DNA of 64,000 nt from an uncultured Oscillospiraceae bacterium (GCA_934448295.1 CAKSEY010000015.1:25318-89317); one strand, 5' to 3'. Positions 17,216 to 26,340 are shown, counted from the stretch's first letter. Notes: generated by a model not told the origin, from the letters alone. Numbers and translations are program-made.

Positions 17216-17829
17216 GTGTAGCTTTCGTTGTCGGTGATGTACTCCCGCACCCTGAGCGGTATCCCCATGCTGTCCGCAAGCTTCTGGCAGCGGTCTATCT
17301 CCTCCTTTGAGATGACATCTACTACGGTAAACTTGGTCTGCACGCCCATGTCCTTCATGTCCCTTGCGAAATCCAGCATTGCCTGGAATGCCGGCTCGCC
17401 GAAATGCGGCCTTGTGACCTCGTTGTAGCGCTTGGCGTCCGGCGCGTTAAGGCTGATGGAGGCTATGTCGATAAGCCCACGGAAGCGCTCCACGTCAAAA
17501 TCCGGGTGTATCAAGCGGACAAGCCCGTTGGTGTTAAGCCGTATCTTCATGTCGGAGTGCTCACGGATATACTGCGCCGTTTTTACCAGCATATCCGCCC
17601 GGACTGTGGGCTCTCCGTAGCCGCAGAATATCGCGTTGGTGCAGCCGGTCTTGTCGAAAGCCTCGTACGCGGCAGTTATCTCCTCAAAGGAGGGCTCGTG
17701 CTCCAGCCAGAGACTGTCGTTGTCCTTTACGGAATCGGAATTGTTCCGCAGGCAGAAAACGCAGCTGCAGGGGCAGCCGTTGGTTATATTAATGTACATC
17801 TGACCATCAAATTTGTAAAAAATCGTCAT
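17212..17829 (-). CDS. Radical SAM protein, TatD-associated type
   Basis: A short radical SAM enzyme of 205 residues. The cluster motif CPCSCVFC (C-x3-C-x2-C) lies at about 19-26, followed by a GYGEPT motif for SAM binding and a compact half-barrel. It resembles the small radical SAM proteins that occur linked to TatD-type nucleases in Firmicutes; no tatD is in this window. The substrate is unknown. It is the first gene of the ruv operon, coupled to ruvC by an ATGA overlap, and has the promoter at 17865-17893. Confidence 0.8.
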   Translation of the reverse strand: MTIFYKFDGQMYINITNGCPCSCVFCLRNNSDSVKDNDSLWLEHEPSFEEITAAYEAFDKTGCTNAIFCGYGEPTVRADMLVKTAQYIREHSDMKIRLNTNGLVRLIHPDFDVERFRGLIDIASISLNAPDAKRYNEVTRPHFGEPAFQAMLDFARDMKDMGVQTKFTVVDVISKEEIDRCQKLADSMGIPLRVREYITDNESYT

Positions 17830-17864
17830 TTTGATATACCTCTACGCATAAAATTATTCATTAT

Positions 17865-17893
17865 ATTATACCACTATATTGCGGTTTTGTCAA
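17865..17893 (-). promoter_or_regulatory. Promoter of the radical SAM-ruvCAB operon
   Basis: -35 TTGACA (17888-17893), a 17-base spacer and -10 TATAAT (17865-17870) on the minus strand, about 36 bases upstream of the radical SAM start. Confidence 0.85.
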
Positions 17894-17952
17894 ATCGAAA
17901 TTCACTAAATATTGACCGTACAGCGGCTCAATTACAACATTCAGCACGATTT

Positions 17953-17990
17953 TCATAAAAATTTCAGCCGGAAGAGACCTCCCGGCTGAA
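17953..17990 (-). terminator. Terminator of the ferredoxin-like gene
   Basis: A 9-bp stem TTCAGCCGG/CCGGCTGAA (17963-17990) with a 10-base loop begins just after the stop codon and is followed on the minus strand by ATTTTTAT. Confidence 0.8.
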
Positions 17991-17995
17991 TATGG

Positions 17996-18706
17996 TTATT
18001 CTGATATTACCTGTCCGTCCGTGGTGATGACGTTCACCCGCACCGGAATGTTCTTGCCGCTGGCAGAGACCGCGCGCTCCACGGCGCTGACGATACCGCC
18101 GCAGCAGGGAACTTCCATGCGGACAACAGTTATGCTCTTAATGTCGTTGGCGCGTATTATCTCGCCGAGCTTTTCAGCGTAATCCACCTCGTCCAGCTTA
18201 GGGCAGCCGATGAGCGTTACTCTGCCGCTGATGTACCGCCTGTGGAAATCCCCGTAGGCGTATGCGGTGCAGTCTGCGGCGATGAGCAGGTCGCAGCCGC
18301 TGAAATACGGAGCCCGCGCCCCGGCAAGCTTTATCTGCACCGGCCACTGGCTTAGCATACTGGGAACCTCCCCCGCTCCCGCCGGAGCCGCTTTCGGCTT
18401 CATCTGAGCCGCCCTCATTCCGGGGCAGCCGGTGAAAACCGGCTTTGCGGCTGGCTTCGGAGCCGCCTTTTCCGCAAGGTGGCGCTTCACCGCCTCCTCG
18501 TCAAACTCCGGAGCCTCGCGCTGTACGAAGCTGATAGCGTTCATGGGACAGGCGGGCAGGCAGTTGCCCAGTCCGTCGCAGAAGTCCTCACGCAGCAGCT
18601 CCGCCTTTCCGTTGACTATGCCGATAGCGGCTTCCTTGCAGGCGTTCGCGCACAGACCGCAGCCGTTGCATTTCTCTTTGTCTATATGTATGATCTGTCT
18701 TATCAT
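17996..18706 (-). CDS. Two-cluster 4Fe-4S ferredoxin-like protein
   Basis: A 236-residue iron-sulfur protein. The N-terminal ferredoxin part has CNGCGLCANAC (residues 14-24) and a second cluster motif with GNCLPACP. A Pro/Ala/Lys-rich linker (~80-115) leads to a C-terminal domain with three cysteine sites (SGCDLL, IGCPKL, PCCGG). Such proteins occur in anaerobes as electron carriers or as partners of unknown oxidoreductases. No catalytic partner is adjacent. It is a single-gene unit with its own promoter and terminator. Confidence 0.78.
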   Translation of the reverse strand: MIRQIIHIDKEKCNGCGLCANACKEAAIGIVNGKAELLREDFCDGLGNCLPACPMNAISFVQREAPEFDEEAVKRHLAEKAAPKPAAKPVFTGCPGMRAAQMKPKAAPAGAGEVPSMLSQWPVQIKLAGARAPYFSGCDLLIAADCTAYAYGDFHRRYISGRVTLIGCPKLDEVDYAEKLGEIIRANDIKSITVVRMEVPCCGGIVSAVERAVSASGKNIPVRVNVITTDGQVISE

Positions 18707-18776
18707 GATTACTCTCCGTTTCCCGGGGCGGAAATGCGCTAAATATGGTATTTGCGGGTGCCGCCCTCAATTTTTC

Positions 18777-18828
18777 GCGGTATTCATACCGCCGCATATA
18801 TGATAACGCATTTTCGGCGCAATGTCAA
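18777..18828 (-). promoter_or_regulatory. Promoter and leader hairpin of the ferredoxin-like gene
   Basis: -35 TTGACA (18823-18828), 17-base spacer, -10 TATCAT (18800-18805). The leader holds a 6-bp hairpin GCGGTA/TACCGC (18777-18792). Confidence 0.7.
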
Positions 18829-18901
18829 TAGAAAGGCATAAACTACATTTTAAGCCAGATTCTTCTGCGCTTATTTGTTGGTTTTTTTTTTGACTTTCCG
18901 C

Positions 18902-18930
18902 TTGACAGGCTGAATAATATATGTTACAAT
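18902..18930 (+). promoter_or_regulatory. Strong promoter of the 87-residue gene
   Basis: -35 TTGACA (18902-18907), 17-base spacer and -10 TACAAT preceded by TG (18925-18930). It lies 62 bases upstream of the ATG, which has AAGGAGG in front of it. Confidence 0.85.
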
Positions 18931-18991
18931 TATCATTGTAATTTCTGTCGAATGATCGCTGACAGGTTTAAACACCAAGGAGGAATTTGAA

Positions 18992-19255
18992 ATGGATAAT
19001 ATTCATGCAGGAGATAAGGTCGTTGTAAGACTCAAGGAGAGCTATTACAGCGACGGCAACACAAGACCCATCGTACAGGGCGAGGTGGTTTACGCTTCAC
19101 CGAAGGGTACATACGCTGTAGTAAACGTTGGAAAATACAACGTGACTTACTGGAACAACGAGATAAACGCATTTGATACAAACAAGTACAAAATGACAAA
19201 CGGAAACCGCGTTGAGCCTATCCCCGGCGCTGCTTCCGATGATGAACAGCAGTAA
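18992..19255 (+). CDS. Small conserved-looking protein of unknown function
   Basis: An 87-residue soluble protein, not recognised. It starts MDNIHAGDKVVVRLKES and has alternating beta-strand patterns (VQGEVVYAS, GTYAVVNVG, YNVTYWNNEI), suggesting a small beta barrel of the SH3 or KOW type; this is an inference from pattern only. The C-terminus is acidic and polar. It is expressed alone, from a near-consensus promoter with a strong ribosome binding site, and is closed by a strong terminator, so it is probably abundant. Confidence 0.75.
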   Translation: MDNIHAGDKVVVRLKESYYSDGNTRPIVQGEVVYASPKGTYAVVNVGKYNVTYWNNEINAFDTNKYKMTNGNRVEPIPGAASDDEQQ

Positions 19256-19270
19256 TTCACATATGATATA

Positions 19271-19302
19271 AAAAATCCCCTCCGCACCTGGAGGGGATTT
19301 TT
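19271..19302. terminator. Bidirectional terminator
   Basis: A 13-bp perfect stem (AAAAATCCCCTCC with its complement) and a 6-base loop, flanked by A and T runs on both sides. It ends the 87-residue plus gene and the converging minus-strand ABC operon. Confidence 0.92.
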
Positions 19303-19317
19303 AATTCAAAGACTTCT

Positions 19318-19343
19318 GCCGTCAGGGATCGTACTCTGACGGC
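19318..19343 (-). other. Hairpin just after the 94-residue gene
   Basis: An 8-bp stem GCCGTCAG/CTGACGGC directly downstream of the minus-strand stop. No T-run follows on the minus strand, so it may protect or trim the 3' end ahead of the real terminator at 19271-19302. Confidence 0.45.
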
Positions 19344-19350
19344 AAAATTA

Positions 19351-19635
19351 TTATGCCCCGAAAAGCTCCTTGGAGAGCCATACATAAGCGGTGTCGAGCG
19401 CTTCGTACAGGCTTCCCATCTCGCCCTTGCGGATCTTTGTGAGGTCAACCGGCTCCGTTCCGGTCGGAACCATCTGAACCATAACCTTTGTAGGTATCTC
19501 GCCGTCCTTGAAGGTTTCGCTTTCGCGGATCGTCAGCCTGGTCACGACCTTGTCGCCCATGCTTCCGTAGTAAATCTCATTTCCGCTTCTCACCAGAGGG
19601 AAGCCGCGGTAGTAGACAAAATTACTTTCAGCCAT
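19351..19635 (-). CDS. Small protein of unknown function
   Basis: A 94-residue soluble protein without a motif I recognise. It begins MAESNFVYYRGFPLVRSGNE, is rich in beta-strand patterns up to residue ~60, and ends in a helical segment EALDTAYVWLSKELFG. A good AGGTAATTA ribosome binding region precedes the ATG. It lies 30 bases downstream of the DUF4340-like gene and is probably the last gene of that operon, although its cytoplasmic character differs from the membrane genes upstream. Confidence 0.72.
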   Translation of the reverse strand: MAESNFVYYRGFPLVRSGNEIYYGSMGDKVVTRLTIRESETFKDGEIPTKVMVQMVPTGTEPVDLTKIRKGEMGSLYEALDTAYVWLSKELFGA

Positions 19636-19665
19636 TGTTAATTACCTCCATATGCAAAATATAAA

Positions 19666-21291
19666 TTACCAGTTGAGCTGTATCTCTCCGCCGTTCAGCA
19701 GGGCGTCAAGATTGCTGAGCAGGCGCTCGGTGTAGACTTCGCGCACCTTGTAGAGAACGTCGCCGTTTACGCGGACTATGTTCTTGCGGTCGTCGGACTT
19801 GTAGAACTCCAGCGTGTCCGTAAGCCTGCCGTAAGTGCTCTCATACTCCGGGCGGTACTCGAACTTCACCGTGACGTAAGGCTCGTAGTCGGAATCCTCA
19901 AAGAAGAGCTCCTCGCCCATGGACGTGATAAGGTGCTGGTAGAAGCTCTTGAACTTGGTCTCGTCAAGCGCCTCGCTGCCGTAGTAGAACGTGTGGTTGT
20001 CGGAATCTCCGTCAACAGTGAACTTGTACTCGCCGTCCGGAGTCGTCACGGTCAGCGTGTCCACCGTGTATATATACGGGGAGATCGGTCTGCGGGACAT
20101 GATGTCCTCGACCTTGAACGTGTACCAGGGGGCATTCGCGGTGCTTATCGCATAGACGAGCCTGTTGCCCTCGAACATCGCGTAATATCCCGTCACCTTG
20201 GAAAGCGAACCGGAAGTATCGTCGGAATCGTCCGTGGAGCGTATCTCGTTTCCGAGAAGCAGCACCCGCGCCTTTCCGCCGTACTTGAAGCTTATGCGGC
20301 AGTACGGGTCGTCAAGACCTGTCAGCGCAAGCTCCTCTTCGGTGGGGTCGATATACTGGCAGGAAGCCGCGTTGAGCGCGTACAGCCCGTAGCATATCGT
20401 CTGACCGCTGGTGGTGTCCACCTCGGCGGTTATCGGGGAGGTTATGCGGTGGGAGTTGAACGTTGTGATAACGGAATCCACATCCTCCGCTTCCTCCTTG
20501 ATGTCGTACATATATTCTATCTCCACCGGCTCGGAAAGATCCTTACGCTCGATGGTGAGATAGTCGAGCTCCTGCGGGTTGTTGGCGTCGTAAGCCTCGG
20601 TCAGCACAAGGCTCACGAAGTCCTTGATGTCGTAGAACACGCTTCCGGTGCTGTAATAGCTTACCTGGAGCACGTCGCTGCTTCCCTTCTCGCAGAAGTA
20701 CACATAGTTGGTCGCCGCCGGGTTGCGGATACCGAAGCACATCTCGTTGGAGGTGCCGTCGTCAAACGTTATCTTCACCGTGGAAACCGGCTCGGCAAGC
20801 CCGTATTTCGCAAGGTCTGACGCTCCGCTTTCAACGGTGGATGCCGCCGAAAGTCCCGCCATGCTGCGCACGAACGCGCCTATCGTGGAGGTATTATGCT
20901 CCACGCCCTCAAGCTGCGGGCTGGTCCAGTAGTACTCGGTAGAGGTTGTGACGTTTCCGTCGTCGTCAGTGGAGGAAACCTCGCGCTGCTGGCGCTCGAA
21001 CGAGAAGCTGCCGGTTTCGTTGGAGACCTCCAGGGAAAGGACATTCTCCTGCTCCTTCTGGTTTATCGCCACGTCCCCGCTGTCAGAGAATTCGGTATCA
21101 GAGGTGCCGCTCTCCGCCTCACCGGTGGAGGAGCTGTCGGATACGGACGAGCTTCCGGAGGCCCCGGAGGAAGTCTCCTCCGAGCCGTCCGCGGGCTTCG
21201 TCATAAGCAGCACCAGGAGCACCGCCCCCAGTGCCAGAAGCACAGCCGCCGCAATGATAACGGTTTTTGTGGTTTTTGAAAGCTTTGCCAT
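19666..21291 (-). CDS. DUF4340-family membrane-anchored protein of a Gld-type ABC system
   Basis: A 541-residue protein with an N-terminal transmembrane helix (~10-30), a Ser/Gly/Glu-rich linker (~35-75) and a large extracytoplasmic domain that repeats a DUF4340-like pattern (KYGLAEPVSTVKITFDDG, and again LTGLDDPYCRISFKYGG). DUF4340 proteins occur next to GldG-type auxiliary proteins and ABC exporters. The start directly follows the stop of the GldG-like gene. The operon order ATPase, permease, GldG-like, DUF4340 argues for one envelope complex. The transported substance is unknown. Confidence 0.8.
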   Translation of the reverse strand: MAKLSKTTKTVIIAAAVLLALGAVLLVLLMTKPADGSEETSSGASGSSSVSDSSSTGEAESGTSDTEFSDSGDVAINQKEQENVLSLEVSNETGSFSFERQQREVSSTDDDGNVTTSTEYYWTSPQLEGVEHNTSTIGAFVRSMAGLSAASTVESGASDLAKYGLAEPVSTVKITFDDGTSNEMCFGIRNPAATNYVYFCEKGSSDVLQVSYYSTGSVFYDIKDFVSLVLTEAYDANNPQELDYLTIERKDLSEPVEIEYMYDIKEEAEDVDSVITTFNSHRITSPITAEVDTTSGQTICYGLYALNAASCQYIDPTEEELALTGLDDPYCRISFKYGGKARVLLLGNEIRSTDDSDDTSGSLSKVTGYYAMFEGNRLVYAISTANAPWYTFKVEDIMSRRPISPYIYTVDTLTVTTPDGEYKFTVDGDSDNHTFYYGSEALDETKFKSFYQHLITSMGEELFFEDSDYEPYVTVKFEYRPEYESTYGRLTDTLEFYKSDDRKNIVRVNGDVLYKVREVYTERLLSNLDALLNGGEIQLNW

Positions 21292-23007
21292 TTATCTGTG
21301 CCTCCTGCGCACCCAGATAACTATACCAAGGACGATAACGACTATCGGCACCACGATACAGAGGACTACCGCCAGGACATTGGCGTTCCCCTGGTTTACC
21401 TCGAAGCCGACGTTGGAGAAGGACTTCGCGGTGATGGTGATACCCTCGGTCTTGCCGGAGATATAGTTGAACATATTTATCAGGAAGTCCTGATTGTTGG
21501 AGTTTGCGTAGTTCATGAACATACTGTTGGCTATCATGTCCGAACCGAACGCCACAACTCTCGTAACGTCCTGGGTCGTGCTGTGCACCTTGTATGCGCA
21601 TACCGCGTCGTTGAACGCTCCGGATTCCGCCGAGGAAGCGTCGAAGCTGCTGTCTGAAAGCGTGCTTATCGGGCGGAGATACGCGCCGTCGTGGCTCTTT
21701 ATCAGTATCTCCTGCTCAACGCTGCCCTTGGTGCCGCCGTCCCACATCTGGATGACCGGGCGGACGTAAGCGTCATAGGTCAGCAGGCTGTTTCCGTAGG
21801 TGCTTCCTGCGTAGTCGGTGTCCTGTATCTCCTGGAGATGAACGTACTCCATGCCGCCGTAGGTGTAGGAAGCGTTGCTCTGGAGCACAAGGCTGTCGCC
21901 TATCTGTATTCCCCATTCCGCAAGGAACGAAGCCAGGTTCTTCATGGAGCTGCTGTCATCGTCAGCCGGGGCATAGCTTGGCTGGCTGTAAGAAGCGAAG
22001 TAGACCAGATTCTTGCCGAAAGCGCCGCCGTTGTCCAGGAACTTTGACAGCTTGGAAAGGCTGTCGTTGTCGTAGTCCATGGAGGGCGCGTACATCACGA
22101 CATAATCAATGCCGCTGTCTATCTCGGAAACGCTCTGGATATTGATGGTCTCAACGTCGTAGCCGTTCTTGTCGAGAAGCGCGGAAAGCGAGCTGCCGTC
22201 CTCCTCGCCGAAGCCCTCGGTGAACGCAACGCGCACGGGGTCGGTGTTGGTGACGTACATCAGCGCGGAGATAGCCGCCTGCTCAACGTTGCTGCCCTCG
22301 ATTATCTGGGAAGCGTAGGAGCTGTTGACGTACTGGTTAACGTACTGCTCGATATAGTTCTCCGGATAGCCGTACTGCGACAGGTTGTCGCGGAATGTCG
22401 GGCAGGAGAAATAGTTGCCCGGCGTGATTATGCGGTGTCTGCCGGTTTCAGCGGATTCCACCACGATATAGTTCTCGGAAAGGGTCTCGCCGTTGAATCT
22501 GGACGTGAAATCCGGATTCTGGTCGATAAGGAGATACTGGAGCTTGAAGTGCCCGTTCTCCATCGCCATCTTTTTGAGGAGCTCGTTCACGCTCTTGTAA
22601 TAGGTTCCGCCGCCCTCGAAATTCGCCTCGGAATTCATCACGGAGACCGTAACGTCCTTGTCGAACCTCGCCAGGTAATCGGTGGTCGCCTCGTCCAGCG
22701 TGTAAACTCCCGTGTCGGTGAGGTCGGCAGTGGTGTCCACCCGGTCGGAGATTATGCTTACGATAACGTTCAGCACAACTACCGCCGCCACGAACAGAAC
22801 AGTCAGGACTACCGCCATTGTGCCGTGCTTAAGGGTGCGGACATTCACCTTGTGCTTTCTCTCGGCGGGGTTTCCGTTGCGTATTTCAGCCTCCTGCTTT
22901 GCGGGCTTCTTTCCCTTTGAGGTCTTGTCAGCCTTCGCCTCCGCAGCTTCGGGAGCCTTCTCAGGGGCAGCGCTTTCTTCAAGCTGATTCTTTTCGTTGT
23001 CTGTCAT
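21292..23007 (-). CDS. GldG-family auxiliary protein of an ABC transporter
   Basis: A 571-residue membrane protein. After a charged Lys/Glu/Ala-rich cytoplasmic N-terminus (~1-50), a transmembrane helix (~66-88) leads to an extracytoplasmic domain of the GldG / ABC_transp_aux type. The motif RFDKDVTVSVMNSEANFEGGG and the following 'YKSVNELLKKMA' helix are typical. A second helix (~545-565) closes the protein. It lies 16 bases after the permease gene. In Bacteroidetes GldG works in gliding and type 9 secretion; here the role is unknown, since no gliding genes are present. Confidence 0.85.
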   Translation of the reverse strand: MTDNEKNQLEESAAPEKAPEAAEAKADKTSKGKKPAKQEAEIRNGNPAERKHKVNVRTLKHGTMAVVLTVLFVAAVVVLNVIVSIISDRVDTTADLTDTGVYTLDEATTDYLARFDKDVTVSVMNSEANFEGGGTYYKSVNELLKKMAMENGHFKLQYLLIDQNPDFTSRFNGETLSENYIVVESAETGRHRIITPGNYFSCPTFRDNLSQYGYPENYIEQYVNQYVNSSYASQIIEGSNVEQAAISALMYVTNTDPVRVAFTEGFGEEDGSSLSALLDKNGYDVETINIQSVSEIDSGIDYVVMYAPSMDYDNDSLSKLSKFLDNGGAFGKNLVYFASYSQPSYAPADDDSSSMKNLASFLAEWGIQIGDSLVLQSNASYTYGGMEYVHLQEIQDTDYAGSTYGNSLLTYDAYVRPVIQMWDGGTKGSVEQEILIKSHDGAYLRPISTLSDSSFDASSAESGAFNDAVCAYKVHSTTQDVTRVVAFGSDMIANSMFMNYANSNNQDFLINMFNYISGKTEGITITAKSFSNVGFEVNQGNANVLAVVLCIVVPIVVIVLGIVIWVRRRHR

Positions 23008-23023
23008 ATCTGCTCCCCCTTTC

Positions 23024-23749
23024 TCAGCTCCAGCGGCGGCGTTCGATTATCCGCATCGTCAGGAAGTTGAAAACTACTATCATGCTCAGGAAGAACAGGA
23101 TATTCTTCAGGCTGAATATTCCGTAGGTGAATTCCCTGTACTTGTACAGCACAGAAAGCGAATTGATTATATCCTTGAGGAAATCCACGGAAACGAAATT
23201 AGAAATAACATCGAACAGGCACAGCAGGATATTCAGACCTATGCTGCCGATGGCGGCTATCATCTGGTTTTCCGTCAGGCTGGAAATGAATATTCCCGCC
23301 GAAATGAACACCGCGCCCATCAGGATTATGCCGACAAAGTTTCCGAAGAAGCTTGCCCACGCAAAGGTAAGCCCGGTGTCAGAGCCTGCGACCGCCGCTG
23401 AAAGTCCCAGCGCATAGACGAGCATTACCGCCGCGCCGATAAGGAAAATAAAGAACGCCGCAAGGAATTTCCCCGCAACTATCCCGAACAGGCTCACCGG
23501 AGCCGTCAGCGTGAGCTGATCGGTTTTCTGGCGCTTGTCGTCCGCCATGGTCCTCATGGTGAGTATCGGGATAAGTATCATCATTATGAAGAACATCCAC
23601 AGGAAAACATACTGCATATCCGCGGAGCCGCTGGTAAGGCAGGTTATCCACAGGAACAGTCCCGAGAACCCATAGAATACCGCAAGGTAAACGTAACCCA
23701 GCGGAGATGTGAAATAGGACGCAAATTCGCGCTTTAATATCGCTGTCAT
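23024..23749 (-). CDS. ABC-2 type permease (GldF-like)
   Basis: A 241-residue integral membrane protein with six predicted helices. The N-terminus MTAILKREFASYFTSPLGYV and the segment LTMRTMADDKRQKTDQLTLTA are diagnostic of GldF/NosY-like ABC-2 permeases. Its start overlaps the ATPase stop by four bases (ATGA). It forms the membrane channel with the ATPase encoded upstream. Confidence 0.9.
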   Translation of the reverse strand: MTAILKREFASYFTSPLGYVYLAVFYGFSGLFLWITCLTSGSADMQYVFLWMFFIMMILIPILTMRTMADDKRQKTDQLTLTAPVSLFGIVAGKFLAAFFIFLIGAAVMLVYALGLSAAVAGSDTGLTFAWASFFGNFVGIILMGAVFISAGIFISSLTENQMIAAIGSIGLNILLCLFDVISNFVSVDFLKDIINSLSVLYKYREFTYGIFSLKNILFFLSMIVVFNFLTMRIIERRRWS

Positions 23750-24711
23750 TTCGCACCTCCGTTGTCGATATTGCCGTAGAAGTCGCCGGTGGTGAGCTTA
23801 AGGAAGATCTCCTCCAGGGTCAGCTCGCTGCTCCTCATAAGGAGAATCGGGTAGTTTCTCGCCGCCATGCGCTTGAATACCTCGCGGCGGATATCGCAGC
23901 CCTCCTCGGCGTTGAGCTCGTACTCGCCGATGGTCTTGTCTATCGTGCGGTTGAGGTGCACCTCCACCATCTGCGGTATCTGCTCCAGCAGCGATTTTAC
24001 CTCCTTGGTGGGACCCTCCACCTGGATAGTCAGCTTGTGGTCTGCGGACAAGTTGTGCGAGAGATGCTCGGTGGTGTCGTTCGCCACCAGCTTTCCCCGG
24101 TCGATGACCACTATCCTGTCGCATACCGCCTGTACCTCGGACAGAATGTGAGAAGAAAGAATTACGGTGTGGTTCTTTCCCAGCTTCTTTATCAGGGTGC
24201 GTATCTCGATTATCTGCTTCGGGTCAAGGCCTACGGTCGGCTCGTCCAGGATAAGCACCTTGGGGTTGCCGACAAGCGCCTGCGCAAGTCCCACACGCTG
24301 CTTGTAGCCCTTGGAAAGGTTGCGGATAACGCGCCCGGAAACCTCGTTTATCTTGACAAGGCTGCATATTTCAGCCAGGTGGGAGCGCTTCGGCAGCCTG
24401 CACTTTTTCAGGCTGTAAACGAAGCTCAGATACTCCATCACCGTCATGTCGAGGTAAAGCGGGGGCATTTCCGGCAGGTAGCCGATGTCCTTCTTCGCCC
24501 TTACCGGATCCTCCAGGATATCGACGCCGTTTATCAGCGCCTGCCCTCCCGAGGACGACAGATATCCGGTCAGCATGTTCATCGTGGTGGATTTCCCCGC
24601 GCCGTTGGGACCCAGGAATCCCAGGATCTCGCTCTCCCCTGCGGAAAAGCTTATCCCGTCCACTGCGAGCTTGCTGCCGTAGCTTTTGCTCAGATTTTTT
24701 ACTTCGATCAT
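23746..24711 (-). CDS. ABC transporter ATPase (GldA-like)
   Basis: ATP-binding subunit of the Gld-type transporter, 321 residues from the chosen start. It has Walker A GPNGAGKST (~36-44), the signature LSKGYKQR, Walker B VLILDEPT, and the H-loop ILSSHIL, followed by a regulatory C-terminal domain of about 90 residues. The frame is open further upstream to 24792, but ATG at 24711 gives the usual MIEVKNLSKSYG start and has AAGGA about eight bases upstream. The operon continues with the permease, GldG-like and DUF4340 genes. Confidence 0.92.
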   Translation of the reverse strand: MIEVKNLSKSYGSKLAVDGISFSAGESEILGFLGPNGAGKSTTMNMLTGYLSSSGGQALINGVDILEDPVRAKKDIGYLPEMPPLYLDMTVMEYLSFVYSLKKCRLPKRSHLAEICSLVKINEVSGRVIRNLSKGYKQRVGLAQALVGNPKVLILDEPTVGLDPKQIIEIRTLIKKLGKNHTVILSSHILSEVQAVCDRIVVIDRGKLVANDTTEHLSHNLSADHKLTIQVEGPTKEVKSLLEQIPQMVEVHLNRTIDKTIGEYELNAEEGCDIRREVFKRMAARNYPILLMRSSELTLEEIFLKLTTGDFYGNIDNGGAK

Positions 24712-24866
24712 TATAATGTCCTTTTCCGCATAAATACGGTATGTTCTGGGGGCATATTTTCCGTAATATAACAGATATATGCCCATACACATATTATCTT
24801 ATCACACTAAAGTGACGAAACTGTGAATTAACCATGAATATGCAGTAAAATGTTGAATGATTTTTG

Positions 24867-26315
24867 TCAGCCTAATTCAGCAGAGAGCTTCTCGACAGCC
24901 TTGTTCATGCGCGCAAGGGCGTCCTGCTTTCCGAGGATCTTTGCAAGCTCCACGCCGCCGCCCGGAGTTACCGCCTTGCCGCTCAGCGCGACGCGCAGCG
25001 GGTAGAGGTACAGTCCGTTCTTTACGCCGTCGGCCTCTATCTGCTTGAAGAGAGCGCCGTGAATGTTCTCGGCGGTGAAGTCCTCAATGCCCTCGATCAC
25101 CGGAATGAGCTTCTTCAGCGCTTCCAGGGAGGTCTGCGGGGTGGTTTTCATCTTCTTGCTGACGTACATATCAACGGAGTACTCCGGCATTTCGTCAATG
25201 AAATCAACGCGCTCGGGGATATCGCTGAACACCTCTGTTCTGGGCTGTAACCCCTGGCAGAGAAGCGGGAGGTCGATGTCGGTGCGCCTGCAGGTCTTGC
25301 GTATCCACGGCTCTGCAAGCTCCACGAACTTCTCCAGCGGGAGCGCGCGGATATACTCTGCGTTTATCGCGGTGAGCTTCATCGGGTCGAAGATAGCCGG
25401 CGACTTGGATATGCCGGAAAGGTCGAACGCCTCTATCATCTCGTCCAGCGTGAAGATCTCCTGCTCGCCCTTGGGCGCCCAGCCGAGAAGCAGAATGTAG
25501 TTCAGTATGGCTTCTGTGAGATAGCCCTTTGCGTGGAAATCCTCAAAGGAAGCGTCGCCGTCGCGCTTGGACAGCTTGTGCGTAGCGTCCCGCATGATGT
25601 GCTCAACGTGGATATATATGGGAGGTTCCCAGCCGAAAGCCGCGTACAGCAGATTGTACTTCGGCGCGGAGGAAAGGTACTCGTTTCCTCTTACAACGTG
25701 GGTGATACCCATGGTGTGGTCGTCAACGACGTTCGCGAAGTTGTAGGTCGGCATTCCGTCGGATTTCAGCAGCACCTGGTCGTCAAGGTCGGTGTTCTCC
25801 ACCGTGATATCGCCGTATATCTCATCATGGAACGTAGTCGTGCCCTCGTTCGGTATCTTCTGGCGGATAACGCAGGATTCGCCCGCGTCATGGCGCTTCT
25901 TCGCCTCGGCGGGGTCAAGGTCGCGGCAGGGGCAGCGGTTCGCGGAGGCAAGCCCGTTTGCGGTGTCCTCGCTGCTGTCCTCGCTCTTGGTGCAGAAGCA
26001 GTAATACGCGTGTCCGGTCTCCACCAGCTTTTCCGCGTATTCCTTGAACATACCCATTCTCTCGCTCTGGACGTACGGGCCGCAGGGACCGCCGATATCC
26101 GGGCCCTCGTCCCAGTTGAGACCGCAGGTCTTGAGGGTCCTGTAAATCACATCGGTAGCGCCCTCAACGTAACGACCCTGGTCGGTGTCCTCAATACGCA
26201 GGATAAACTTTCCCTTGTTCTTTCTCGCGATAAGATAGGTATACAGCGCCGTGCGCAGATTGCCTATGTGCATATACCCAGTGGGGCTGGGCGCAAATCT
26301 GGTTCTGACTTCCAT
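24867..26315 (-). CDS. gltX: Glutamate--tRNA ligase
   Basis: Class I aminoacyl-tRNA synthetase charging tRNA-Glu, 482 residues. The HIGH-type motif is in FAPSPTGYMHIGNLRTAL and the KMSKS-type motif is KLSKRDG. The C-terminal all-helical anticodon-binding domain is complete. The GatCAB genes in the same window suggest that this enzyme may also mischarge tRNA-Gln. It lies 25 bases after ribF. No terminator is visible in 24712-24866. Confidence 0.96.
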   Translation of the reverse strand: MEVRTRFAPSPTGYMHIGNLRTALYTYLIARKNKGKFILRIEDTDQGRYVEGATDVIYRTLKTCGLNWDEGPDIGGPCGPYVQSERMGMFKEYAEKLVETGHAYYCFCTKSEDSSEDTANGLASANRCPCRDLDPAEAKKRHDAGESCVIRQKIPNEGTTTFHDEIYGDITVENTDLDDQVLLKSDGMPTYNFANVVDDHTMGITHVVRGNEYLSSAPKYNLLYAAFGWEPPIYIHVEHIMRDATHKLSKRDGDASFEDFHAKGYLTEAILNYILLLGWAPKGEQEIFTLDEMIEAFDLSGISKSPAIFDPMKLTAINAEYIRALPLEKFVELAEPWIRKTCRRTDIDLPLLCQGLQPRTEVFSDIPERVDFIDEMPEYSVDMYVSKKMKTTPQTSLEALKKLIPVIEGIEDFTAENIHGALFKQIEADGVKNGLYLYPLRVALSGKAVTPGGGVELAKILGKQDALARMNKAVEKLSAELG

Positions 26316-26340
26316 TTCACTTAGTCCTTTCGTGTATTTT

